64,000 nucleotides of DNA from Fusobacterium perfoetens (GCF_021531595.1 NZ_JADYUD010000002.1:1-64000); one strand, 5' to 3'. Shown: positions 35,709 through 44,798, counted from the first letter of the stretch. Translations and numbers: made by a program. Notes: a model not told the origin generated them from the sequence alone.

Positions 35709-37220
35709 ATGACAATATATATAACTGTACTGATTTTAATAGGAATATTTTTTGTACTTCTTAGAAATCAGGAAAAAGAAAGCATACATACAATGGAGAA
35801 AATTTTAAAAAGTCTTAAGGAAAAAAAGCTTTACGATAAAATACCTCCTGAGCTGAAAGAACAATATATTGAAACTCTTCATAAAATAATAAAGCAGGAT
35901 TTGGAACTTGATAACTCAATAGATGGGCTTAGAGAGTACAGAAAAGAACTTGAAGTTACTTATAATGCTCTTGTTGATAAATCAAAAAAATTGGAATATA
36001 GTAATCAAGTTCTTGAAACAAGGGTAACAAATCTTTCAAATATTAACTCTCTTTCAAGAACAGTGCTTTCTATAGTAGAACTTGACCATATTATAAATAT
36101 TATCTTAGATGCTTATTTTGTTCTTACAGGAGCAAAAAAAGTTTCTCTTTATCTATGGGAAGAGGGTAAACTTATTAATAAGCAGACAAGAGGAAATGTA
36201 AATTTCAAAGGAGAGGTCTCATATCCTATTGAAATTCTTCAGAAATTTACATACCAAGATTACAAAAGAGTATATGAAGAACTGAAAAAAGGTTTTCAGA
36301 TTTCAGAAGATGAAGTTATAGTTGTTTCTCCTCTTCTTGTAAAAGGAAAAGAACTTGGAGTTATTTTTATAATAGAAGACAAAGCTAAATTTATAGGAAA
36401 TGATGAGGAAACAATATCAGCTCTTACTATTCAGGTTGCAATAGCAATAAATAATGCTAAAATATATGCTGACCTTAGAGTAAAAGAAAGAATTTCACAA
36501 GAACTTGAAGTTGCCTCAAGAATTCAAAAAACAATTCTTCCTAAAAATATTACAAATATTTATGGACTTCAAATTGCAAATTATTTTGAGCCTGCAAAAG
36601 AAGTTGGGGGAGATTATTATGACTATACAGTAAAAGATGATGAAAATGTATCAATTACTATAGCAGATGTAAGTGGAAAAGGAGTTCCAGCAGCGTTTCT
36701 TATGGCATTAGGTCGTTCTATTTTAAAAACTCTTGAAAGACAAGGACAGAGTCCTGCTGATAATCTTAGAAATCTTAATCAAATTATTTATCCTGATATT
36801 ACAGAGGATATGTTTATTACAATGCTTCATAGTAATTTTAATAATAAAACAAAAATTTTAACTTATTCAAATGCAGGTCATAATCCTCTTATTGTTTACA
36901 GAGCAAAAGAAGATAAAGTTGAACTTCATTCTGTAAAAGGTGTTGCAATAGGATTTATGCAGGGATATAATTATAAACAGGGAGAACTTAAACTTGAAAA
37001 AGGAGATATAGTTCTTTACTATACAGATGGAATTACTGAAGCTGAAAATCCAAATAAAGAGCTATTTGGATTTGAAAGACTTGAAAAGGTTATTTATGAT
37101 AACAGATATAATGATGTAGATACTATAAAAGAAAATATTTTAAATGAAATTAATATTTTCAGAAGAGATTATCCTCAGGTAGATGATTTGACATTTGTGA
37201 TAATAAAAAATATAGAGTGA
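35709..37220 (+). CDS. Membrane GAF-SpoIIE (PP2C) phosphatase
   Basis: 503 aa: one N-terminal TM helix (residues 3-18), coiled coil (about 25-105), GAF domain (about 110-250), then a SpoIIE/RsbU-type PP2C domain (about 265-500). PP2C metal and core motifs are visible: VGGDYYDY, ADVSGKGVPAAF, AGHNP, LYYTDGITEAEN and DDLTFV. Such enzymes dephosphorylate anti-anti-sigma factors or similar partners; none are present in the window. The start has GGAGGA. Confidence 0.9.
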   Translation: MTIYITVLILIGIFFVLLRNQEKESIHTMEKILKSLKEKKLYDKIPPELKEQYIETLHKIIKQDLELDNSIDGLREYRKELEVTYNALVDKSKKLEYSNQVLETRVTNLSNINSLSRTVLSIVELDHIINIILDAYFVLTGAKKVSLYLWEEGKLINKQTRGNVNFKGEVSYPIEILQKFTYQDYKRVYEELKKGFQISEDEVIVVSPLLVKGKELGVIFIIEDKAKFIGNDEETISALTIQVAIAINNAKIYADLRVKERISQELEVASRIQKTILPKNITNIYGLQIANYFEPAKEVGGDYYDYTVKDDENVSITIADVSGKGVPAAFLMALGRSILKTLERQGQSPADNLRNLNQIIYPDITEDMFITMLHSNFNNKTKILTYSNAGHNPLIVYRAKEDKVELHSVKGVAIGFMQGYNYKQGELKLEKGDIVLYYTDGITEAENPNKELFGFERLEKVIYDNRYNDVDTIKENILNEINIFRRDYPQVDDLTFVIIKNIE

Positions 37221-37236
37221 AAAAGTTAGGAGATAT

Positions 37237-38151
37237 ATGGAAAGAAAAAAATGTGCTAATGTAGGAGGACAGGCTGTTATTGAAGGTGTTATGATGAGAA
37301 ATGGCTCTCTTCTTGCAACGGCAGTGAGAAAACCAAATGGAGATATAGTTTATAAGAAAACTGTATTTTCTGATAAAAGGACAAAATTTACAAAGATACC
37401 TTTTATAAGAGGAGCTGTAGTTCTTTTTGATTCTCTTGTAATGGGAATAAAAGAACTTACTTTTTCTGCAAATCAAAGTGAAGAAAATGAAGAGGAACAG
37501 CTTTCAAATAAGGAGGCTGTAATGACAACAGTTGTTTCTCTTGCTCTAGGAATAGGACTTTTTATAGTTCTTCCATCTCTTATTGGAGGATTTATTTTTA
37601 AAGGAAACAGAATACATGCAAATCTTATGGAAGCAGTTTTAAGATTAGTATTCTTTTTGATTTATATATGGGGAATTTCATTTTCAAAAGATGTAAAAAG
37701 AGTTTTTGAGTATCATGGAGCAGAGCATAAAACAATTTATGCCTATGAAAATGGAGAGGATTTAACAGCAGACAATGCTGCAAAATATACCACTCTTCAC
37801 CCAAGATGTGGGACAAGTTTTCTTTTGATAGTAATGCTTACAGCAATTATTGTTTTCAGTATTCTTGATTTCATTATTCCTGTTCCTGTAACACATCTTG
37901 GAAGAGTAGGGCTTAAAATAGCTCTTCGTGTGGGAATGATGCCTCTTATAGCTGGAATTTCTTATGAACTTCAGAGATATTCAAGCAACCATTTAGATAA
38001 ATGGTGGGTAAAAATACTTGCAGCTCCAGGGCTTGCTCTTCAGAAGATTACAACAAAAGAGCCTGATAAAAGTCAGCTTGAAGTTGCTGTTGTTGCTATG
38101 AAAGCTGCTCTAGGAAGAGAGATAGATAATGCAACTGAGGTATATAAATAA
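37237..38151 (+). CDS. DUF1385 (YqhQ-like) membrane protein
   Basis: 304 aa. N-terminal GGQAVIEGVMMRNG is the DUF1385 signature, followed by FIRGxVxLxDSLVMG, several TM helices (about residues 100-120, 130-150, 200-220) and the conserved EYHGAEHKTIYAYE and HPRCGTSFLL. Function unknown; in Firmicutes the gene often lies near prfA/rpmE. It is 16 nt after the phosphatase gene, with palindromic element C immediately downstream acting as a possible operon end. Confidence 0.9.
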   Translation: MERKKCANVGGQAVIEGVMMRNGSLLATAVRKPNGDIVYKKTVFSDKRTKFTKIPFIRGAVVLFDSLVMGIKELTFSANQSEENEEEQLSNKEAVMTTVVSLALGIGLFIVLPSLIGGFIFKGNRIHANLMEAVLRLVFFLIYIWGISFSKDVKRVFEYHGAEHKTIYAYENGEDLTADNAAKYTTLHPRCGTSFLLIVMLTAIIVFSILDFIIPVPVTHLGRVGLKIALRVGMMPLIAGISYELQRYSSNHLDKWWVKILAAPGLALQKITTKEPDKSQLEVAVVAMKAALGREIDNATEVYK

Positions 38152-38167
38152 AATATTAAAAAAAATA

Positions 38168-38330
38168 AAATATTAAAATAAAATTTCTTATAAAAAATAT
38201 CTGCTATTTATATTGTTTGCTTCACTAAAAATGACAAACTCGCTTTGCTCAAACATGTCATTTTTTAGCGTTCAGCTCACAGTATAAATTACGCAGATAT
38301 TTTTAATATCATAAATTTTATTTAATATTT
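38168..38330 (+). repeat. Palindromic dispersed element, copy C
   Basis: Same orientation as copy A, with the core TTCACTAAAAATGACAAACT...TGTCATTTTTTAGCGTTCA and flanking AATATCTGC/GCAGATATT arms. The outer GAGGCTATTGCA ends are absent, so it is a shorter variant of 163 bp. Several changes in the two arms are matched, which preserves pairing (for example CTCGCTTTGCTC opposite GAGCTGAACGC-like sequence). It lies between the DUF1385 gene and sfsA. Confidence 0.7.
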
Positions 38331-38358
38331 AATTATCTAAATTAAGGAGAAAAAAGGA

Positions 38359-39087
38359 ATGGAAAAAGAAATTTATAAAATAGAGATAAATGAAACAGGA
38401 AAATTTTTAGAAAGACCAAATAGATTTATTTGTGAAGCAGAACTTTCTGATGGGAGAAAAGTTACAGCTCATGTTCATGATTCAGGAAGGATAAAAGAAC
38501 TTTTATATAAAGGAAATACTATCTCTTTAAGGAAAGCAAAAGATATTTCAAAGAGAAAAACAGAATGGGATTTAATTTCTGCAAAGGCAGAAGATGGAGA
38601 GGATATTCTTTTAAACTCATCATTTCATAGATATATATCAGAAAACATTTTAAGAGACGGAGAAATTTCTCCTCTTGGAAAGGCAGATAGTGTAAGAGCA
38701 GAAGTGAAATATGGACACAGTAGGCTTGATTATTTAGTTGAAAAAAATGGTGAAAAAATATGGATAGAAGTAAAAGGTGTTTCACTTTCAGAGAATAAGC
38801 ATGCAATTTTTCCTGATGCACCGAGCACAAGAGCTTGTAAGCATTTGGAAACACTTATGGAACTTAAGGAAAAAGGTGACAGAGCAGGAGTTCTCCTTCT
38901 TGTTTTCAGAGATTCAGATGATTTTTCTCCAAATAAAGAAACAGATCCAAAATTCTCAGAACTTTTTTATATGGCAATGGAAAAAGGAGTTGAAATTTAT
39001 CCTGTTCAGCTTAAACTTAAAGAGGGAAAAATATATTATACAGATAAAGAAATAAAATTACTTCCTAAAAAAACTGAAATTTTATAA
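38359..39087 (+). CDS. sfsA: SfsA family nuclease-like protein
   Basis: 242 aa. SfsA was named for 'sugar fermentation stimulation'; structures show an OB fold plus a PD-(D/E)XK nuclease fold, and its role is not established. Visible landmarks are RPNRFICEAEL, GRKVTAHVHDSGRIKELL, SRLDYLVE (D of the nuclease core), IWIEVKGVSL (E-x-K) and FPDAPSTRACKHLETL. Good AAGGAG site. Followed 60 nt later by the Mrr-like nuclease. Confidence 0.93.
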   Translation: MEKEIYKIEINETGKFLERPNRFICEAELSDGRKVTAHVHDSGRIKELLYKGNTISLRKAKDISKRKTEWDLISAKAEDGEDILLNSSFHRYISENILRDGEISPLGKADSVRAEVKYGHSRLDYLVEKNGEKIWIEVKGVSLSENKHAIFPDAPSTRACKHLETLMELKEKGDRAGVLLLVFRDSDDFSPNKETDPKFSELFYMAMEKGVEIYPVQLKLKEGKIYYTDKEIKLLPKKTEIL

Positions 39088-39146
39088 TTTGTGCGTTAAA
39101 GGAAATACTCAAGAATATAAAATTATAAAATTAGGAGGAGTTTTAA

Positions 39147-40181
39147 ATGGAAAAAAATTATTATATGTTAAGAATGTTAAATTATGAAAGAGAATTTTCA
39201 AACAAATTGTTTTATGATTATAATTATATTACAATAGGTTGGAGTTTTTTTAATGAGGCATATGATGGAGACTATTTAAATATTTATAAAAATAGTGAAG
39301 ATAAAGAAAAATTATTAAGAAAAACTTTAGAGAAAACAGGTTGTAGTCTTGATGGAAGAAAAATTGCATCGCATAGAACGCTTCATAAATTTTTAGAAAT
39401 GAAAATAGGAGATATAGTTATTATTCCAGATTATAAAACTTTTCATATTGCAGAGATTAAAAGCGAACCTGTTTTATTTAGTAGTATAAAAAGTGGTTGT
39501 GGCTTTAATCAAGAGGATAATCCTGACATAGGTTTTGTTCGTAAAATTGAAAAAATAAAAAACTCATCTGGAAAAAGTGCAATATCTCGTGAAAAATTTG
39601 CTGATGGAACATTGACTTCAAGATTAAAAGCAAGAAGTGGTTTTTTAATAATAAATGACTTAAAAGACTCAGTAGAGGAAAGCAAAAAGAATTTTTTAAA
39701 TAATGAAGTTTTAATATTAAGTGAAATTATAAAAGAAGGAAGTAGAAAGAACATAATAGAAGCTTTGAAAAAATGTTTATCCCCAGATAAATTTGAAAAA
39801 TTTTTAACAAACCTTATGATAAAATTAGGTGCAGATAAAGTTGATATTCCAAGTAAAAATAATAAAGAAAATGCTTTAGAAAACTATGCAGATGTGGATG
39901 TAATTGCAATATTTGAAAAACTAAAACATATTATCTATATTCAAGCAAAATTTCATGATGGAGAGACAAGTGATTGGGCAGTAAAACAACTTGATACTTA
40001 TGATGGTGAAAAAGATACAGAAAATGATTACACAACTGCTTACTGGGCAATAACAACAGGAGAATTTTCGGAACAAGCAAAGGAATATACTAAGAATTCA
40101 AATAAAAATATTCGCCTTATAGATCAATCAGAATTGGCAGATTTAATTTTAAGCATTGGAACAGAAAATTTAGACTTATAA
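39147..40181 (+). CDS. Mrr-like restriction endonuclease with N-terminal reader domain
   Basis: 344 aa, probable modification-dependent (type IV-like) restriction or antiphage enzyme. The C-terminal half has the Mrr_cat PD-(D/E)XK layout: KFEKFLTNLMIKLGADKV, Asp251 in ADVDVIAIF and Q266-x-K268 in IYIQAKFHDG, a QxK active site typical of Mrr. The N-terminal part (IGWSFF..., SHRTLHKFLEMKIGDIVIIPDYKTFHIAEI) matches the PUA/EVE-like reader arm found on such nucleases, which senses modified bases. It has its own GGAGG site. No methylase is beside it, which fits type IV. Likely acquired; it lies between palindromic elements C and D. Confidence 0.78.
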   Translation: MEKNYYMLRMLNYEREFSNKLFYDYNYITIGWSFFNEAYDGDYLNIYKNSEDKEKLLRKTLEKTGCSLDGRKIASHRTLHKFLEMKIGDIVIIPDYKTFHIAEIKSEPVLFSSIKSGCGFNQEDNPDIGFVRKIEKIKNSSGKSAISREKFADGTLTSRLKARSGFLIINDLKDSVEESKKNFLNNEVLILSEIIKEGSRKNIIEALKKCLSPDKFEKFLTNLMIKLGADKVDIPSKNNKENALENYADVDVIAIFEKLKHIIYIQAKFHDGETSDWAVKQLDTYDGEKDTENDYTTAYWAITTGEFSEQAKEYTKNSNKNIRLIDQSELADLILSIGTENLDL

Positions 40182-40193
40182 AAGTAATAAATA

Positions 40194-40236
40194 AAAAAGC
40201 TGATTATCTGAAAATATTCAGACAGTCAGCTTTAAA
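40194..40236. terminator. Bidirectional terminator between nuclease and mrp
   Basis: AAAGCTGA (40196-40203) and TCAGCTTT (40226-40233), extended inside by TCTGAA/TTCAGA, with A/T runs on both sides. Confidence 0.75.
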
Positions 40237-40239
40237 TTT

Positions 40240-41064
40240 TTATGCTTCGTATTTAGAAGTTTTTTCAATAAGTCTTGTGATGATTTTTTCCATTGCTTCA
40301 TGAGCAGCATTTTTCTCTCCTGAAGCTATGTAAGGATGTCCACTGTCTCCTGCTTCAACAATGTTTGGAGTCATAGGAACTTTTCCTAAAAATTCAATAT
40401 TTAAATCTTTAGCAGCTTTTTCTCCGCCACCAGTTTTAAATATATCAATTCTTTCTCCACAGTGAGGGCATACAAATCCACTCATATTTTCAATAATTCC
40501 AAGAACAGGCATTCCTATCATTTGAGAGAATTTAACAGATTTTCTTGAGTCAAGTATTGCAACATCTTGAGGAGTTGTAACAATAACACTTCCGTCAAGA
40601 TCTCCTAATGATTGTGCCATTGTAAGAGGTTCATCTCCTGTTCCAGGTGGAAGGTCTACAACAAGATAATCAAGTTCTCCCCATTTAATATCTCCTAAAA
40701 ACTGATGAATAGCTCCCATTTTTGCAGGTCCTCTCCAAATAACAGGATCATCTGATGTAGGAAGGAAGAAACTTAGAGAAACAACTTTAAGTTTTCCATC
40801 AAGAAGAGAAAGAGGTTCAAATGAAGGCATTTTATATCCTTCTTTTCCAAGCATTAAAGCTATGTTAGGTCCGTGGATATCAGCATCCACAATTCCTACT
40901 GTATATCCTTTCATTGCAAGTCCATAAGCGATATTTGTAGACATTGTAGATTTTCCTACTCCACCTTTACCACTCATGACTACTATTTTATGTTTAATTT
41001 TTTCCATGTTGCTTTTAACCCTTAAGTCAAGATCGCTCATAGGTTTAGTTCCATGATTAGTCAT
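40240..41064 (-). CDS. mrp: Mrp/NBP35-type Fe-S cluster carrier ATPase
   Basis: 274 aa. Deviant Walker A SGKGGVGKST (31-40), switch regions DADIHGPN and VVDLPPGTGDE, and the C-terminal CPHC pair (near 200) that holds a bridging [4Fe-4S] cluster between two subunits. It delivers Fe-S clusters to target proteins. No N-terminal DUF59 domain, as is usual for the short form. Monocistronic, with a GGAG site. Confidence 0.93.
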   Translation of the reverse strand: MTNHGTKPMSDLDLRVKSNMEKIKHKIVVMSGKGGVGKSTMSTNIAYGLAMKGYTVGIVDADIHGPNIALMLGKEGYKMPSFEPLSLLDGKLKVVSLSFFLPTSDDPVIWRGPAKMGAIHQFLGDIKWGELDYLVVDLPPGTGDEPLTMAQSLGDLDGSVIVTTPQDVAILDSRKSVKFSQMIGMPVLGIIENMSGFVCPHCGERIDIFKTGGGEKAAKDLNIEFLGKVPMTPNIVEAGDSGHPYIASGEKNAAHEAMEKIITRLIEKTSKYEA

Positions 41065-41187
41065 AATTTTTCATCTCCTCATTTAAATATATTATTTACA
41101 AAAATAATCAAATATCATGCTTTATAATTATACTCCTGAAAAGATTTTATGTCAATGTGATGAAGTCACTTTGTTTTGGAGAAAAAT

Positions 41188-41394
41188 AAAAGGGCTGTTA
41201 CATTTTCTGCTTTATAAAAATAAAATTTTAGAATATTGAAAATATTTTTGTAATTTATGCAGTGAGTTGAACGCTGAAAAATGACACTGTCTGAGTGAAA
41301 CGAGTTTGTCATTTTTAGTGAAACGAACAATATAAATAAAAAATATTTTCACAAGATAAAATTTTATTTTTATAAATTTGCAACAACCCTTTTT
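41188..41394 (-). repeat. 207-bp palindromic dispersed element, copy D
   Basis: Inverted relative to copy A but the same length. The ends are AAAAGGGCTGTTACA and CAACAACCCTTTT. The core contains GAGTTTGTCATTTTTAGTGAAACG, the reverse complement of the A core. End positions differ from A by matched changes (GAGGCTATTGCA versus GGGCTGTTACA). It lies between mrp and the gene ending at 41408, both on the minus strand. Confidence 0.8.
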
Positions 41395-41407
41395 ATTTTA
41401 ATAAAAA

Positions 41408-41821
41408 TTAACCAATAAATTCTTCAAGAGCAAATAAAAGTTCTTCTTTTTTTTCTTCAAAATTTCCAAGTTTTCTTAAATAAACTTCTTCACCAAAAAG
41501 TTTTATTTTGAAATCAAGTATTTCCTGAGCAAGATTCTTTTTATTTACTTTTCTTTTATCAAAAAGAAGAGCTCTTTTTTCAAGTTCTCCATCTATATCA
41601 ATAATAAGCATGTTTTTTTTAAATTCAACTATTTCAACTTCAGATACTCTGTCCATAAATTCTCTGTATTCAAGATTTGCTTTTCTATTTTCTGCATTTA
41701 TTCTTTTATTTTCAGTTCTTTGTTTTATAGCTTTTTCTTGTAAAATTCTTGTTTGTTTTCTTTTTGCTTTAATTTTTGAGTATGCTTTTCCTTTAGGTTT
41801 GTTTTTACTAATAACTTCCAT
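41408..41821 (-). CDS. Hypothetical basic coiled-coil protein (137 aa)
   Basis: Not recognised. I start at ATG 41821, which has AGGAGG 6 nt upstream; the longer frame from 41860 would place that site inside the gene. Residues 1-60 are very Lys/Arg-rich and helical (KGKAYSKIKAKRKQTRILQ...). Residues 60-137 are mixed, with a strand pair (VEIVEFKKNMLIIDIDGEL) and an acidic C-terminal helix. It could bind RNA or DNA. Divergent from trmFO. Confidence 0.65.
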   Translation of the reverse strand: MEVISKNKPKGKAYSKIKAKRKQTRILQEKAIKQRTENKRINAENRKANLEYREFMDRVSEVEIVEFKKNMLIIDIDGELEKRALLFDKRKVNKKNLAQEILDFKIKLFGEEVYLRKLGNFEEKKEELLFALEEFIG

Positions 41822-41930
41822 AATACCTCCTCTGAGAATCCTGAAATCATATTTTATCATAAGAAATGTTTTTTAACAAGAAGATAAAGAAATAAAAGTA
41901 TAAAAACTTCCTATAAAAATTAAAATATAG

Positions 41931-41936
41931 TATAAT
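41931..41936 (+). promoter_or_regulatory. -10 element of the trmFO operon
   Basis: TATAAT at 41931-41936 in the divergent gap; no good -35. Transcription should start near 41943. Confidence 0.35.
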
Positions 41937-42024
41937 AAAATGAATGAATATTGAAAATTTTTAGATAAAGAGGAGGAAAAAGAAGCTGAAGTTTTATAAC
42001 TATTTTCAGCTGTCTTTAATTTTA

Positions 42025-43326
42025 ATGAATAAAGAAGTAATAATAATCGGAGCTGGACTAGCTGGAAGTGAGGCAGCATATCAGCTGGCAGAGAGAGGAA
42101 TAAAAGTAAAACTTTATGAGATGAGACCTCTTAAAAGCACAGAAGCACATAAAACAGAAAATTTTGCAGAACTTGTATGCAGTAATTCTCTTGGTGGAGA
42201 TCATCTTGGAAATGCTTCAGGACTTATGAAAGAAGAGCTTAGAAGAATGGGTTCTCTTCTTGTAAAGGTTGCTGATGAATGCAGAGTTCCTGCAGGACAG
42301 GCTCTTGCAGTGGACAGAGAAGGATTTTCAGGAAAGATAACAGAGATTTTAAAAAATCATTCTAATATAGAAGTTATAAATGAAGAGATAACAGAAATCC
42401 CAGAAGATAAGATGATTCTTATTGCAAGTGGGCCTCTTACATCAGAAACTCTTTCAAAAAAAATTCAGGAGCTTACTCATGCAGATTATCTATATTTTTA
42501 TGATGCAGCTGCTCCTATTGTAACTCTTGAATCAATAGATATGGAAAAAGTATATTTTCAGTCTCGTTATGACAAAGGAGATGGAGAATATATAAACTGC
42601 CCTATGAATGAAGAGGAATATAAAAAATTTTATGAAAATCTTATAACAGCCGAAAGAGCTCCTCTTAAAAAATTTGAAGAGGAAAAACTCTTTGAAGGAT
42701 GTATGCCTGTTGAAAGAATAGCAGGAAGAGGAGAAAAAACTCTTCTTTTTGGACCTTTAAAACCTAAAGGGCTTACTAATCCAAGAACAGGAAAAAGAGA
42801 TTATGCAGTAGTTCAGTTAAGACAAGATGATAAAGAGGGAAGATTATATAATATAGTAGGATTTCAGACAAATCTTAAATTTGGAGAACAGAAAAGAGTT
42901 TTTTCTATGATACCAGGTCTTGAAAATGCAGAGTTTATAAGATATGGAGTTATGCATAGAAATACTTTTATAAATTCTACAAAACTTCTTACTCCTATGC
43001 TTAATATGAAAGAAAATGAAAATATTTTCTTTGCAGGACAAATAACAGGAGGAGAAGGTTATGTTGCTGCTATGGCAACAGGAATGATTGCAGGAATTAA
43101 TATGTATAATAAAATAATGGAACTTCCTCCTTTTATTTTAGATGACAGAAGTGCAGTAGGTTCTATGATTAAATATATAACTGAGGAAAAAGATGATTTT
43201 CAGCCTATGGGGCCAAACTTTGGAATGATAAGAGCTTTAGAAGGTCCTAAAATAAGAGATAAAAAAGAAAGATACAATAAAATTTCAAATATTGCTTTAG
43301 AATATCTTGAAGAAAAATTAAAATAA
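42025..43326 (+). CDS. trmFO: tRNA uracil-54 C5-methyltransferase TrmFO
   Basis: Folate- and FAD-dependent enzyme that makes ribothymidine-54 in tRNA. FAD-binding [10 protein letters not shown] (9-18), [25 protein letters not shown] (catalytic Cys near 51), GQALAVDRE, and a late [14 protein letters not shown]. 433 aa. The only good ribosome site (AGGAGG, 41971) lies 48 nt upstream of this ATG, with a small hairpin between; an in-frame CTG at 41986 is correctly spaced but would add an unusual 13-residue extension. First gene of a trmFO-xer-hslV-yqeH block, as in the Bacillus gid-codV-clpQ operon. Confidence 0.92.
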   Translation: MNKEVIIIGAGLAGSEAAYQLAERGIKVKLYEMRPLKSTEAHKTENFAELVCSNSLGGDHLGNASGLMKEELRRMGSLLVKVADECRVPAGQALAVDREGFSGKITEILKNHSNIEVINEEITEIPEDKMILIASGPLTSETLSKKIQELTHADYLYFYDAAAPIVTLESIDMEKVYFQSRYDKGDGEYINCPMNEEEYKKFYENLITAERAPLKKFEEEKLFEGCMPVERIAGRGEKTLLFGPLKPKGLTNPRTGKRDYAVVQLRQDDKEGRLYNIVGFQTNLKFGEQKRVFSMIPGLENAEFIRYGVMHRNTFINSTKLLTPMLNMKENENIFFAGQITGGEGYVAAMATGMIAGINMYNKIMELPPFILDDRSAVGSMIKYITEEKDDFQPMGPNFGMIRALEGPKIRDKKERYNKISNIALEYLEEKLK

Positions 43327-43338
43327 AAAGGAGAAATT

Positions 43339-44238
43339 ATGGACTTCACTTTATTTGAAAAATATATAAAAGAGTTTCTGTTCTACTCGGAATTTAGTGA
43401 AGAAAAGAGCAGAAATACCATAATATCCATAAAAAAAGATTTAGAACAGCTCCTTGAATATCTTGCAGAAGAAAAAGACTTAGAAGATATAACAAAGATT
43501 TCTCCTATAATGATAAGAGGATTTCTTGTAAAAATGCAGAAAGATAATATAGGGAAAAGATCTTTGAGCAGGAAGCTTTCATCTGTAAAAACTTTTTTCA
43601 GATATCTTAAAAAAAATGGAATAATAAAGATAGATCCTACACAGACAGTATCAGCTCCAAGCTTTCAGGTAGAAACACCTGATATTCTTTCTCTTGATGA
43701 AATTCAAAAATTAAGAGATATTATTGATACAAGAAAGTGCAGTGGATTAAGAGACAGACTTATAATAGAGCTTCTTTTTTCTTCAGGAATAACTTCTCAG
43801 GAACTTCTTTCTCTTGGGGAAAATGTTTTTAATCTTGAAGAAAGAGAGATGGTCGTAAGCAGTGGAAAAAACAGCAGAGTTGTTTTTTTCAGTGAAACAG
43901 CCAGAGAATATTTTAAAAGATATGTAGAAGCTAAAAAAGAAAAATTTAAAGAAAGATATAATCCCGATATTCTTTTTGTAAATAACTCAGCAGGGAGAAT
44001 AAGTGACCGTTCTTTAAGAAGGCTTATAGACAGATATGCAGCGGCAGCAGGTATAACAAGAGAGATAAGCCCTTATAGTTTCCGTCATACATTTGGAGCA
44101 TATATGCTTTCACATGGAATGGATATATTCTTTTTAAAAGAACTTTTAGGACATCTTAATATAGAAACAACGAAGATGTATCAAGAAATTATAAAAAAAC
44201 CAACGATATTAAAGAGTCTTAGAATGCTTGAAGACTAA
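43339..44238 (+). CDS. Xer-family tyrosine recombinase with altered active site
   Basis: 299 aa with a complete XerC/D fold: SAM-like N-terminal core-binding domain (1-105) and C-terminal catalytic domain. Lys177 (SGKNSR), Arg249 (RHTF), His272 (LLGH) and the Tyr281 nucleophile are kept. However, the first catalytic Arg, normally in GLRxSEL, is Thr152 here (GITSQEL). The His of the HxxR motif is Tyr246 (PYSFRH). Loss of Arg-I usually abolishes strand cleavage, so it may bind DNA without recombining, or another XerC/D pair may exist elsewhere. It occupies the codV/xerC place between trmFO and hslV. Confidence 0.85.
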   Translation: MDFTLFEKYIKEFLFYSEFSEEKSRNTIISIKKDLEQLLEYLAEEKDLEDITKISPIMIRGFLVKMQKDNIGKRSLSRKLSSVKTFFRYLKKNGIIKIDPTQTVSAPSFQVETPDILSLDEIQKLRDIIDTRKCSGLRDRLIIELLFSSGITSQELLSLGENVFNLEEREMVVSSGKNSRVVFFSETAREYFKRYVEAKKEKFKERYNPDILFVNNSAGRISDRSLRRLIDRYAAAAGITREISPYSFRHTFGAYMLSHGMDIFFLKELLGHLNIETTKMYQEIIKKPTILKSLRMLED

Positions 44239-44252
44239 AAATAGGAGAAAAA

Positions 44253-44786
44253 ATGGATAAGATAAAGGCGACAACTATTGTAGCTGTAAAAAGAGGAAAT
44301 GATGTAGCAATAGCTGGTGATGGTCAGGTTACTTTTGGAGATACAGTATTTAAATCAAAAGCAAAAAAAATAAGAAAGATAAAAGATTATAATGTTCTTA
44401 CAGGATTTGCAGGAGGAGCAGCTGATGCTTTTGCTCTTTTTGAAAAATTTGAAGATCATTTGGAAGCTTACAAAGGAAATTTAAAAAAAGCAGCAGTTGA
44501 ACTTGCAAAAGAATGGAGAAATGATAAGGCATTAAGAGTTCTTGATGCAATGCTTATTGTTGCAGATAAGGAAAATATTCTTGTACTTTCAGGAAATGGA
44601 GATATAATTGAACCTGATGAAGATGTAACTGCAATAGGAAGTGGAGGAAGTTATGCTTATGCAGCTGCTAAAGCACTTCTTCTTCATACAGAAATGAATG
44701 CTGAAAAAATAGCAGAAGAAGCAATGAAGATAGCATCATCAATATGTATATATACAAATTCTAATATATCTGTTGAAAAAATATAA
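44253..44786 (+). CDS. hslV: ATP-dependent protease subunit HslV (ClpQ)
   Basis: Proteasome-like peptidase, 177 aa. The N-terminal propeptide MDKIKA would be removed to expose the catalytic Thr7 (TTIVAV). GDGQVTFGDTV, GFAGGAADAFALFEKFE and GSGGSYAYAAAKAL are typical, and the C-terminus IYTNSNISVEKI is the region docking with HslU. The partner ATPase gene hslU, normally next, is absent here and replaced by a yqeH-type GTPase; it may be elsewhere. Confidence 0.94.
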   Translation: MDKIKATTIVAVKRGNDVAIAGDGQVTFGDTVFKSKAKKIRKIKDYNVLTGFAGGAADAFALFEKFEDHLEAYKGNLKKAAVELAKEWRNDKALRVLDAMLIVADKENILVLSGNGDIIEPDEDVTAIGSGGSYAYAAAKALLLHTEMNAEKIAEEAMKIASSICIYTNSNISVEKI

Positions 44787-44798
44787 ATGGAGGAATAA

